A DNA stretch of 9,246 nt, from positions 1 to 9,246 of the forward strand of contig CAMJES010000069.1 in the NCBI GenBank assembly GCA_946404705.1. Reading direction: 5' to 3'. The notes below the pieces were generated by a model, which saw only the letters and a program-made list of their open reading frames with translations, did no database searches and was not told the origin of the DNA. Below are positions 1 through 5,604 of this stretch, one piece after another. This stretch comes from an uncultured Ruminococcus sp. Lineage in GTDB: Bacteria > Bacillota > Clostridia > Oscillospirales > Ruminococcaceae. Position 1 is the stretch's first letter. Each line of letters begins with the position of its first letter. The position numbers and the translations under genes are program-made.

Positions 1-129
1 TCCTCCGAGTGCTTCCTCCATGCTTTCGAGATAAGCTTCAACCGGAATATTCCATTTTTCGCAGAACCACCGTGCCGCCTGCTCTTTCAGCTGCGGTCTG
101 TCGGTAATTTTTACGATTACGTAATTCAA
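1..129 (-). CDS. GNAT-family N-acetyltransferase, N-terminal 43 residues only
   Basis: This is the 5' end of a gene running off the window at base 1. The proposed start is TTG at 129-127, because a GGAAGGTG ribosome site at 135-142 lies 7 bases upstream of it. The 43 visible residues (starting NYVIVKITDRPQ, with WFCEKWNIP at about 21-29 and YLESMEEAL at 33-41) resemble the N-terminal strand and helices of clostridial GNAT acetyltransferases. The acetyl-CoA-binding motif would lie beyond the edge and cannot be checked. It is the third gene after lytTR and DUF3021, with a 20-base gap, so it is probably co-transcribed. The substrate is unknown. The family call is from memory of similar N-termini and is moderate. 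Confidence 0.6.
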   Translation of the reverse strand, partial: MNYVIVKITDRPQLKEQAARWFCEKWNIPVEAYLESMEEALGG

Positions 130-149
130 TCTTTCACCTTCCAAGCGGT

Positions 150-578
150 TCAATCGTTTTTCTTTTTTATCTCGGCAAGCATACGGTTCATCTTTTCAGC
201 TTCGGAAAAGCTGAGGAAGCATTCGCCGAGGAACACGAGCAGATATGCAATAAATATAGAAATTGCGACTATTATCAAAGCTTTCGGCGTTCTTACGCCG
301 TCCCCAAAATACACATTGAAAAGCACTATCAGCTCTATTATGCAAAAATGAAGCACTCTTCGCACTACTGTTTCCCAAACGGAAAGCTCACGCTTACTGT
401 TGAATATCAATCCCGGAAGCGTCAAAAATACAGAGCGGGCTAACATATTTATCTCCCATCCAAAGCCGACGCTTATCCCGGGATTGATCCCCAAACCGCT
501 CAATACAGCCATATCCGCTGTAAGAAAAAGATATATAAGCAAAAAATTGCTGAACAGCTTTCCTGCAACTTCACGCAT
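150..578 (-). CDS. DUF3021 family membrane protein
   Basis: This is a 142-residue integral membrane protein with four hydrophobic segments at about 8-26, 44-60, 76-92 and 99-119, then a charged, helix-prone cytoplasmic tail (124-142, rich in Glu and Lys). Size, topology and position right after a stand-alone LytTR regulator match the DUF3021 family, which is commonly paired with LytTR transcription factors in Firmicutes. Members are thought to be membrane partners that hold or inhibit the regulator, but the mechanism here is inference. Start ATG at 578 has a GGAGGG site overlapping the last codons of lytTR, 3 bases of intergenic space and tight translational coupling. No catalytic motif is seen. 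Confidence 0.8.
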   Translation of the reverse strand: MREVAGKLFSNFLLIYLFLTADMAVLSGLGINPGISVGFGWEINMLARSVFLTLPGLIFNSKRELSVWETVVRRVLHFCIIELIVLFNVYFGDGVRTPKALIIVAISIFIAYLLVFLGECFLSFSEAEKMNRMLAEIKKKND

Positions 579-581
579 GAT

Positions 582-1022
582 TTATCCCTCCATAAGCTTT
601 TTCTTGATGTTTTTTGCATACATTCTTGAGATAAGTATCTCTTCGCCGTTTTTCATCTTTGCGTAAAACCTTGAATCAAGCGCAGGACGGAAGGATTCTA
701 TCTTAAGAATGTTAACTACCACCGATTTTGAACAGCGGATAAATTTTCTGTCGGAATAAAGCTCTTCTATCTCGTATAAGCGGTTTTTTATGCTGTAAAT
801 GTCGTCTGCCGTGTAAGCGAACACCTGCTCGCCGACCGCTTCAAAATAAAGTATATCGGAAAGAGGTATCTGATAGACTCTTTCTTCGATATAGCCAACG
901 ACAACATTGCCTTTCATAAGGACATATTCCTTGATATCCTCGAAATCCTTTGTCATTTCAACGCATTCAAGGATAACCTGCTCCTCTTCGGGAGAGGCGG
1001 CTTTTCGTATTGTCAAGCGCAC
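582..1022 (-). CDS. LytTR-domain transcriptional regulator without receiver domain
   Basis: This is a 146-residue DNA-binding protein. Residues about 45-145 form a LytTR domain: IPLSDILYFEAV (52-63), FIRCSKSVVVNILKI (94-108) and the closing strands with NGEEILISRMY (125-135) match the usual LytTR pattern. The short N-terminal part (1-44) has no phospho-acceptor receiver domain, so this is the small LytTR type that is not driven by a histidine kinase. The start is GTG at 1022; the nearby ATG at 1024 is out of frame and reaches a stop after three codons. An AAAGG site lies 11 bases upstream, a rather long spacing. It is followed by DUF3021, its usual partner, and is likely autoregulated from the promoter at 1053-1081. 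Confidence 0.88.
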   Translation of the reverse strand: MRLTIRKAASPEEEQVILECVEMTKDFEDIKEYVLMKGNVVVGYIEERVYQIPLSDILYFEAVGEQVFAYTADDIYSIKNRLYEIEELYSDRKFIRCSKSVVVNILKIESFRPALDSRFYAKMKNGEEILISRMYAKNIKKKLMEG

Positions 1023-1052
1023 ATGATCACATTCCTTTCCTTGATAAGATTT

Positions 1053-1081
1053 ATTATACTATATATTCTTCAGATTTTCAA
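1053..1081 (-). promoter_or_regulatory. sigma-A promoter of the lytTR operon
   Basis: Reading the minus strand, TTGAAA (1081-1076), a 17-base spacer and a perfect TATAAT (1058-1053) form a near-consensus housekeeping promoter. Transcription would start near 1046, giving a leader of about 24 bases before the lytTR GTG start. An imperfect direct repeat, ACAAATTAT (1091-1099) and ACAAATAAT (1107-1115) on the plus strand, with a 16-base period, lies just upstream of the -35 box and is a possible operator. Confidence 0.75.
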
Positions 1082-1087
1082 CCTAAT

Positions 1088-1115
1088 TTGACAAATTATG
1101 CCTATTACAAATAAT
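1088..1115 (+). promoter_or_regulatory. possible plus-strand promoter firing toward the 1149-1176 hairpin
   Basis: Consensus TTGACA (1088-1093), a 16-base spacer and AATAAT (1110-1115) are seen on the plus strand. There is no protein gene downstream on this strand before 5605. A transcript starting near 1122 would run about 60 bases to the hairpin and T-rich tail ending near 1181. The spacer is one base short of ideal and the region is AT-rich, so chance is a real alternative. Confidence 0.3.
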
Positions 1116-1148
1116 TAAGAAAAAGCTGAAAAAGGACGGATATACAAC

Positions 1149-1181
1149 AAGCGGCTAAGATCTATCTCAGCCGCTTTATTT
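1149..1181. terminator. palindromic hairpin, probable terminator (both directions possible)
   Basis: AAGCGGCT at 1149-1156 pairs with AGCCGCTT at 1169-1176, and the stem continues inward (AAGAT with ATCTC, one G-U pair) to a tiny loop, so about 13 pairs form. On the plus strand it is followed by TTTATTT, a reasonable U-tract; on the minus strand the tail is only moderately T-rich. It lies 78 bases after the FecR-domain gene stop and would end that minus-strand transcript before the lytTR promoter. It could instead end a short plus-strand RNA. Confidence 0.6.
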
Positions 1182-1253
1182 AAATGTGATCTCAAACTTG
1201 CTATTTCCCGGACATTTTATAACGTATTATCGGTATTGCTCCGTTCGGATTTA

Positions 1254-2534
1254 TTACGAAGCTGCGCTCGGGGGTACATCCGGAATTTCGCTCGGAATTA
1301 CACTTGGAATTTGTGGCGGAATATAGGTCGGGATATAAATCGGAGAATATGACGGTTCTTCCGACGGAACCGTTTCCGCAGTTGTTTCTTCCGTAGTTTC
1401 TTCCGTAGTTTCTTCCGTAGTTTCCTCTGTTGTTTCTTCCGTTGTGGTTTCAGTTGTTGTTTCAGTTGTTGTTTCAGTTGTCTTTTTGGTCGTTTTTTTG
1501 GTAGTTTTCTTTGTCTTTTTGGTTGTATTCTCCGGGACTGTTGTTACGGTAGTTTGTTTTGTTCCGGGTGTAACGGTCGTTTCCGCTGTTGTCTGCGGTA
1601 CTGTCTGAATAGTTGTTACGGGAGCAGCGGTCACGGTAGTTTCTTCGGAAGCCTCTGTTTCGGGAACTGTTGTTACTGTTGTAGTTTCTGCTGTTGTGGC
1701 TTCAGTCTGCGTTTCGGAAACTGTAGTCGCTGCAGAACTTTCTGTTTCTTCTGTTTCGCCTCTAAGCTTATTAACTACATTATCATTGAGCGGCATAAGA
1801 TCATCGTCATTTGAACGAATAGCGTTATCCCTTATAGACGGAGGAATATTATTGTAATCTATATCGCCAACCGGAGGATCAGTCATAAATGTTCCGTTGC
1901 CGGCGTCGTCTTCCCCGACTTTAGCGCTGCTGTCGGCAGGAACAGACGCTTTATTTCCTGTTGGATTTCCATTACTGGCGAGAAGGTTTATTTCAACTTC
2001 ACCCTGGAAAGTATTTTCCGTGATATTATAATTTCCGTCATCGTCTTTTTCGACAGAAACCATAAAGCTTGTTCCTCTTACCGCCATAGTCGCCTTAGGC
2101 GTTGCAACTTCATAAGAAGAATTTGCGGAAAGCGGCGTGGTTATCTCGTTAAGTATCGAACCGTTTTGAAGGTCAATAGATGTTCTGCTGTCGGTCGGAG
2201 AACCCGTTGCTATAAGTTCAAGCACCGTTCCGCTGTCGAGCAGGATATATTTATCGCTGTCGAGCGATATGCGCAGGGTGCTGTTCTCACCTACGGTCAG
2301 CATATCTCCGCTTTCAAGGTTCATTCCGACATAAGCGGCAAGATCGCCTGTATTCTCTCTTGTAACAATAGCTTCGCCGGTGAGTTCAAAGACCTTGAGA
2401 ACTCTGTATACGTCCTCCTGCGTCAGGATAACACCCGTCAGAACTGCACCGCCCGATACAACTACAACAGCTGCACTCACTATTATTATTTTCACTTTCA
2501 ATGTCATTGCCGCAACAGCCGCTTTAACACTCAT
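1254..2534 (-). CDS. membrane-anchored FecR-domain surface protein with Thr/Glu-rich stalk
   Basis: This is a 426-residue protein from the chosen start. A short basic N-terminus and one hydrophobic segment (about 13-36) anchor it, with the rest predicted outside. Residues about 50-165 are FecR-like, with the hallmark TPKATMAVRGTSF (145-157). A Thr-rich region follows (about 260-388), with a basic KKTT block (338-352), then ETTT and EETT repeats, then a Pro/Ile/Tyr-rich tail (390-426). There is no LPXTG signal, no zinc-finger anti-sigma domain and no neighbouring sigma factor, so a classical anti-sigma role is unsupported; an envelope or adhesion role is inference. The start is ATG 2534, because GGAGG (2547-2543) lies 8 bases upstream; ATG 2549 overlaps that site and has none of its own. 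Expression is under the c-di-GMP riboswitch upstream. Confidence 0.85.
   Translation of the reverse strand: MSVKAAVAAMTLKVKIIIVSAAVVVVSGGAVLTGVILTQEDVYRVLKVFELTGEAIVTRENTGDLAAYVGMNLESGDMLTVGENSTLRISLDSDKYILLDSGTVLELIATGSPTDSRTSIDLQNGSILNEITTPLSANSSYEVATPKATMAVRGTSFMVSVEKDDDGNYNITENTFQGEVEINLLASNGNPTGNKASVPADSSAKVGEDDAGNGTFMTDPPVGDIDYNNIPPSIRDNAIRSNDDDLMPLNDNVVNKLRGETEETESSAATTVSETQTEATTAETTTVTTVPETEASEETTVTAAPVTTIQTVPQTTAETTVTPGTKQTTVTTVPENTTKKTKKTTKKTTKKTTETTTETTTETTTEETTEETTEETTEETTEETTAETVPSEEPSYSPIYIPTYIPPQIPSVIPSEIPDVPPSAAS
1384..1515 (-). repeat. 12-bp tandem repeat (11 units) coding the Thr-rich stalk
   Basis: Plus-strand units begin with GTTTCTTCCGTA three times identically (1384, 1396, 1408), then degrade through GTTTCCTCTGTT, GTTTCTTCCGTT and three GTTTCAGTT-type units to Lys-coding GTYTTTTTGGTM-like units. 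Every unit is 12 bases, so the frame is kept and each adds four residues (EETT, ETTT or KKTT). The identical units suggest recent slippage, and copy number may vary among strains. Confidence 0.9.
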
Positions 2535-2559
2535 TAAGACCGCCTCCATATATCAAATC

Positions 2560-2634
2560 AAAATAAAAGGGAGCCGACAGCCTAACCGCATATCGGGTAA
2601 CACCCAACAAATGCAGCCCGACCGCCATACTCCC
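2560..2634 (-). terminator. riboswitch-controlled intrinsic terminator
   Basis: On the minus strand, GGGAG (2634-2630) pairs with CTCCC (2573-2569), and after a small internal loop the 16-base arm 2626-2611 pairs with 2591-2576 (15 of 16 positions, six of them G-U). TTTTATTTT (2568-2560) follows at once. The loop contains a mini-hairpin (GGGT/ACCC). The 5' arms are the same bases that build the 3' part of the c-di-GMP aptamer, so the folded aptamer and this terminator exclude each other. It lies just upstream of the FecR-domain gene ribosome site. Confidence 0.7.
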
Positions 2635-2697
2635 GAATAATTCAAAGCTTAGGCTCGTGCTTTGCGCCGCCGGTTTTCACCGGTATTGCCTTTTTAT
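2611..2697 (-). promoter_or_regulatory. c-di-GMP-I (GEMM-I) riboswitch aptamer
   Basis: On the minus strand, GGCAATA (2690-2684) leads into a hairpin CCGGT-GAAA-ACCGG (2683-2670) with a GNRA loop, then CGCAAAGC (2666-2659). A second helix carries CCTAAG (2653-2648) and TATGG (2629-2625), which together are the canonical 11-nt GAAA tetraloop receptor. The 3' segment 2626-2612 aligns base for base with the V. cholerae Vc2 aptamer, differing mostly by transitions. The ligand-contacting nucleotides equivalent to Vc2 G20, A47 and C92 are G2689, A2662 and C2613, all conserved. G at the G20 position favours c-di-GMP over the cGAMP-binding variants. The Vc2 comparison is from memory. It sits at the start of the transcript of the FecR-domain gene. 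Confidence 0.88.
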
Positions 2698-2708
2698 TTG
2701 TTAAATGT

Positions 2709-2737
2709 ATTATATCATATTATTAAAAAAAATGCAA
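2709..2737 (-). promoter_or_regulatory. promoter of the riboswitch-FecR transcript
   Basis: On the minus strand, a perfect TATAAT (2714-2709) is preceded by an extended -10 TG (2717-2716). A weak -35, TTGCAT (2737-2732), stands 17 bases upstream. Transcription would start near 2702, a few bases before the riboswitch, which supports a leader built around that RNA. Confidence 0.7.
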
Positions 2738-2760
2738 TATTTTTAGAACAAGTTTGTAGC

Positions 2761-2785
2761 AAAAATAAAAAATAATCTAATTATT
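2761..2785 (-). terminator. weak A/T hairpin, possible terminator of the cyclase operon
   Basis: On the minus strand, AATAAT-TAG-ATTATT (2785-2771) is followed by TTTTATTTTT (2770-2761). The stem has no G-C pair, so it would be an inefficient terminator. It is the only candidate seen between the TIM-barrel gene stop and the next promoter. Confidence 0.25.
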
Positions 2786-2843
2786 GCAGTTTTTCCAATA
2801 CAAAAACAACAATATTACTACAAAGCGTTAGCACAATAAAGTA

Positions 2844-3617
2844 TCAAATAACCCTGATTTTCGACAAAAACTCCGCCGAACGCCGCTGATTTTCAACGGA
2901 TGATGTTTCTATCAGCACGGTCGCTTCCGTGAAATACTTGAAATAATGCTCTTTGAATAGTGTCCAGTCGATCTTTCCTTCACCGATGGCAAGGTGAAGA
3001 TCGCTTTTCAGGTCGTTGTCATTGATATGCAGGTGCTTCACATAAGGTGCGAGAACCGTCACCCAACGTTCGATATCCGACCCGAACACACAGGCGTGAG
3101 CGTAGTCAAAACATACGCCGAAGTTGGGGAAATCGGACAGCTTTTCCGCAAGCGCCGCGAGCATATCGGGAGAACTGTCGCACATATTCTCAATATAAAT
3201 ATTGATTTTGGGAAATTCGGGGAGAATACGGCTCCAGAACGTGAAATTACAGTTCAGCCAGTTGTCCACATAGCTTTGCGCGGTGAAAAACGGGTTGTGG
3301 TTCGTGTGAAAAATGACCGCTTCTGTGCCGACTTCAAGCGCCGCTTCAATGCTCTGACGTATCCTCATTTCAGAAGTTTCACGGATAAGCCTGTCGCTGC
3401 TGAAAACGAGGACATCGAAAAAATCTCCGTGGCAGGTAAGGGTTTCGGGAAGCTTGTGAGCCTTGTAGCTGTCGGCAATTTCCTTAACGCGTTCTTTGCT
3501 GTCAAGCACATCGGGGCAAAAGAAATCGTTGAACTCAAAGCCGAAGCCGTATTCTTCCGCGAGCTTCAGACTTTCATCTATTTTTTTTAACTGCGGTATT
3601 ATCAGAAACTTACTCAT
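2844..3617 (-). CDS. sugar phosphate isomerase/epimerase family TIM barrel (AP endonuclease 2 superfamily)
   Basis: This is a 257-residue protein of the xylose isomerase-like TIM-barrel superfamily. Candidate metal and active-site residues appear in the usual order: H104 and H107 region (VIFHTNHNP), E143 (IYIEN), D171 and H174 (CFDYAHA), H195/H197 and D200 (HLHIND), D206/H208 followed by GEGKIDW (212-218), and E237 (LIETSS). The fold assignment is firm, the substrate is not. The start is ATG 3617, with AGGAG 7 bases upstream at 3625-3629; the in-frame TTG at 3623 is too close to that site. It overlaps the end of the adenylyl cyclase gene by 8 bases, so translation is probably coupled. No nucleic-acid repair motif set is evident, so a carbohydrate role is more likely. 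Confidence 0.85.
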   Translation of the reverse strand: MSKFLIIPQLKKIDESLKLAEEYGFGFEFNDFFCPDVLDSKERVKEIADSYKAHKLPETLTCHGDFFDVLVFSSDRLIRETSEMRIRQSIEAALEVGTEAVIFHTNHNPFFTAQSYVDNWLNCNFTFWSRILPEFPKINIYIENMCDSSPDMLAALAEKLSDFPNFGVCFDYAHACVFGSDIERWVTVLAPYVKHLHINDNDLKSDLHLAIGEGKIDWTLFKEHYFKYFTEATVLIETSSVENQRRSAEFLSKIRVI

Positions 3618-5436
3618 TGACAAGCTCCTTTGCTTTTTGGGCGTCCTCGGCGTTTATTCCGGTAAGAGAGTAGACGAAAACGCCCTTTGACTTTCCTTTG
3701 AGCGGAATTTCACCGATAGGCTCGACAGTTATCCTGTCCTTGACCTGCTCATAAACCTTTTCGCTTATAAGCACCTGTCCGCGTTTGGCGTTCGATTCAA
3801 GACGAGCGGCGGTGTTGACCGTATCGCCGATAGCTGTATAGTCCATACGGAAATCACAGCCGATATTTCCCACGACCGCAGGACCGCAGTTGACGCCTAC
3901 ACCGAAGCTGACGGATTTTCCGTATTTTTCGAGGAACTTGCTTTCGATAGCGTTTCCTCCGCTTACGATATCGTATGCAGTTTTCACAGCACGGAATACA
4001 TAATCGTCAAGGTCGAACGGAGCGTTGAAAACTGCCATTGTAGCGTCGCCGATGAACTTGTCGAGGGTTCCGCCGTTACTGAAAATTGCGTTTGTAGTTA
4101 AGTTAAGATAGCTGTTGAGGATATCAACGACCTGCTCAGGTTCAAGGCTTTCGGACATGGGCGTAAAGCCTCTTATATCAACGAAAAGCACGGCAATATC
4201 GCGGTTTTCGCCGCCAAGCTTTATATGATACTGACCCGTTTTCGCTATCTCCTCAACGACCTGCGGCGCAACATATTTCTTGAATGCGGCGGTTATCTTC
4301 CTTTTTTCTATGGTTTCCTGCACATACTTTCTGCAAAGGTTTATCAGATACGCGACCGCCATAAACAGCGGCGCGTAAAGCAGAGGGATAGTCGTGCCGT
4401 TGTTATTGAGTACAACGCCGCCTGCGCAGTAGCCTATGAGCAGGACAAGCACAATGGGCGCAGATATACGGAATTTTATCCGCTTTGTCAAAAGATACGC
4501 TGCAGCGGCAACTGCGGCATTGCAGAGCGATGTTAATATTCTGTTTGCAGGAACCGGATACTGGCCGTCGATAAGTCCCTGAACTATATTTGCGTGTATC
4601 TCTGCTCCGTACATCTGAACGGAGCTGTTGGGAACGGCAAACTGATCCTGCATTCCCGAAGCGTAAGCGCCCACCAAAACGATACAATCCTCAAAAATTC
4701 TCGGGTCAACGCTTCCGTCAAGAACGCTGCAAAGCGAAATATGCTCATAGTCGCCCGGACGTCCTGCGTAATTTATCCACATACGTCCGTTTTCATCGAG
4801 CGAAGGAGTATTCGGTTCAATACCGTTTTTTTGGCAGTACATAGAATATATCTCCGAAGCGAAGCTGTTGAAAACTCTGTCGCCGTAAAGCTCCGGAGCG
4901 GTTTCGGTGACGAAAACCGAGCGCACAACGCCGTCCTCATCGGGCGCGGAATTCACAAAGCCCGTGACGCAGCGATCCTCGATTATCGGCTGATCAATCG
5001 CATTTACGGCAAAATGGTCTATGTAGGGTTCGCCGTTTTCGTCAAAGCTGTATCTGCTGGTATAATCAATATAGGAACCTGCAACTATGTTTGAACTGTT
5101 GGTGCAGGCTTGTATGAGTGCATTGTCGCCCTGCTCGTCCATTTCGCCGAAAAACATTATATCCATTGCAATAACGGACGGATGCTCGCCGAGCGTGGTT
5201 ATAAGGTCGGCATAGACGCTCCTTGACCATGTGCCGAAAGGCCCCAGCTGACGAAGAGTTTCATCGTCAATGGCTATTATCTTTATTTTGTTGTTTATCC
5301 CCCTCGGAGATTGATAGAACTTATCCCTGAGCATACAGTCAAGGGAGTAGAAAACATCGAAAAATGACGTAAAAAATACGATAAGAAACAGAACAGCCGC
5401 TTCTATCACCGTTATCAAGCGTTTATTACCTTTCAT
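3610..5436 (-). CDS. CHASE2-domain class III (IIIb-type) adenylyl cyclase
   Basis: This is a 608-residue membrane cyclase predicted to make cAMP from ATP. One helix (about 8-26), an extracytoplasmic CHASE2 sensor (about 30-298, with IIAIDDETL and VIAMDIMFFGE), three helices (about 300-316, 325-343, 349-367) and a cytoplasmic cyclase domain (412-590) appear in order. Metal-binding residues are D420 (FVDIRGFT) and D464 (FIGDATMAVF); adenine-selecting residues are K460 and T534 (DYTAIGDTVN), the Lys-Thr pair of class IIIb enzymes; transition-state residues are N541 and R545. Class IIIb enzymes are often bicarbonate-responsive, which is family knowledge. The start is ATG 5436, with GGAGGG at 5445-5440; an in-frame GTG at 5493 has no ribosome site and falls inside the -35 box. 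It is divergent from the GAF-GGDEF gene. Confidence 0.92.
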   Translation of the reverse strand: MKGNKRLITVIEAAVLFLIVFFTSFFDVFYSLDCMLRDKFYQSPRGINNKIKIIAIDDETLRQLGPFGTWSRSVYADLITTLGEHPSVIAMDIMFFGEMDEQGDNALIQACTNSSNIVAGSYIDYTSRYSFDENGEPYIDHFAVNAIDQPIIEDRCVTGFVNSAPDEDGVVRSVFVTETAPELYGDRVFNSFASEIYSMYCQKNGIEPNTPSLDENGRMWINYAGRPGDYEHISLCSVLDGSVDPRIFEDCIVLVGAYASGMQDQFAVPNSSVQMYGAEIHANIVQGLIDGQYPVPANRILTSLCNAAVAAAAYLLTKRIKFRISAPIVLVLLIGYCAGGVVLNNNGTTIPLLYAPLFMAVAYLINLCRKYVQETIEKRKITAAFKKYVAPQVVEEIAKTGQYHIKLGGENRDIAVLFVDIRGFTPMSESLEPEQVVDILNSYLNLTTNAIFSNGGTLDKFIGDATMAVFNAPFDLDDYVFRAVKTAYDIVSGGNAIESKFLEKYGKSVSFGVGVNCGPAVVGNIGCDFRMDYTAIGDTVNTAARLESNAKRGQVLISEKVYEQVKDRITVEPIGEIPLKGKSKGVFVYSLTGINAEDAQKAKELVNE

Positions 5437-5464
5437 ATACCCTCCGAACAGTTTATTTTTTCTA

Positions 5465-5493
5465 ATTATAACATATGATAACGGTTTTGTCAC
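5465..5493 (-). promoter_or_regulatory. sigma-A promoter of the adenylyl cyclase operon
   Basis: On the minus strand, GTGACA (5493-5488), a 17-base spacer and a perfect TATAAT (5470-5465) are seen. Transcription would start near 5458, about 22 bases before the ATG at 5436, which supports that start over the upstream GTG. Confidence 0.8.
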
Positions 5494-5511
5494 TAATTTT
5501 TAGAAAAATTA
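5494..5511. repeat. perfect 18-bp palindrome between divergent promoters, candidate operator
   Basis: TAATTTTT (5494-5501), a 2-base AG centre and AAAAATTA (5504-5511) form a perfect inverted repeat. It abuts the -35 box of the cyclase promoter and lies 21 bases from the -35 box of the GAF-GGDEF promoter, so a dimeric regulator bound here could affect both. AT-rich composition makes chance palindromes common. Confidence 0.4.
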
Positions 5512-5532
5512 TTTAACAAATTATAAAATGTA

Positions 5533-5561
5533 TTTACAAATAAGTAAAATTATGTTATAAT
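5533..5561 (+). promoter_or_regulatory. sigma-A promoter of the GAF-GGDEF gene
   Basis: TTTACA (5533-5538), a 17-base spacer and a perfect TATAAT (5556-5561) are seen on the plus strand, with A/T-rich upstream sequence. Transcription would start near 5568, giving a leader of about 37 bases with an AGGAAGGA ribosome site at 5587-5594. Confidence 0.85.
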
Positions 5562-5604
5562 ATCTTAAAACTCAACGTATTGAAATAGGAAGGATGATTT
5601 TTTC

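Noticed and set aside
1254..1400. LPXTG-type sortase signal at the FecR-domain protein C-terminus
   Set aside because: The tail is Pro-rich but ends PPSAAS, with no LPXTG, hydrophobic segment or basic end; the anchor is the N-terminal helix.
1384..1515. CRISPR-like array
   Set aside because: Units are 12 bases, contiguous without spacers, and in frame with a protein gene.
1554..1814. Cys/Gly/Phe-rich plus-strand reading frame, resembling a small metal-binding peptide
   Set aside because: It is the antisense shadow of the Thr/Glu repeat region (Thr and Glu codons read backward give Cys, Ser, Phe). No ribosome site or promoter fits it.
2535..2549. ATG at 2549 as the start of the FecR-domain protein
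   Set aside because: This ATG overlaps the GGAGG that serves ATG 2534 at ideal spacing, and lacks its own site.
2611..2697. cGAMP-binding GEMM-Ib variant
   Set aside because: The position equivalent to Vc2 G20 is G (2689), while the cGAMP variants have A there as recalled. Some dual binding cannot be excluded from sequence.
2994..3590. Long plus-strand open frame (198 codons)
   Set aside because: It is antisense to the TIM-barrel gene, which has conserved motifs, and shows no recognisable protein family or ribosome site.
3618..3623. TTG start for the TIM-barrel protein
   Set aside because: It stands 1 base from the AGGAG site, too close; ATG 3617 is 7 bases away.
5437..5493. Upstream GTG start giving a 19-residue longer adenylyl cyclase
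   Set aside because: It has no ribosome site and the GTG lies within the -35 box of the promoter, whose transcript would begin downstream near 5458. ATG 5436 has GGAGGG.
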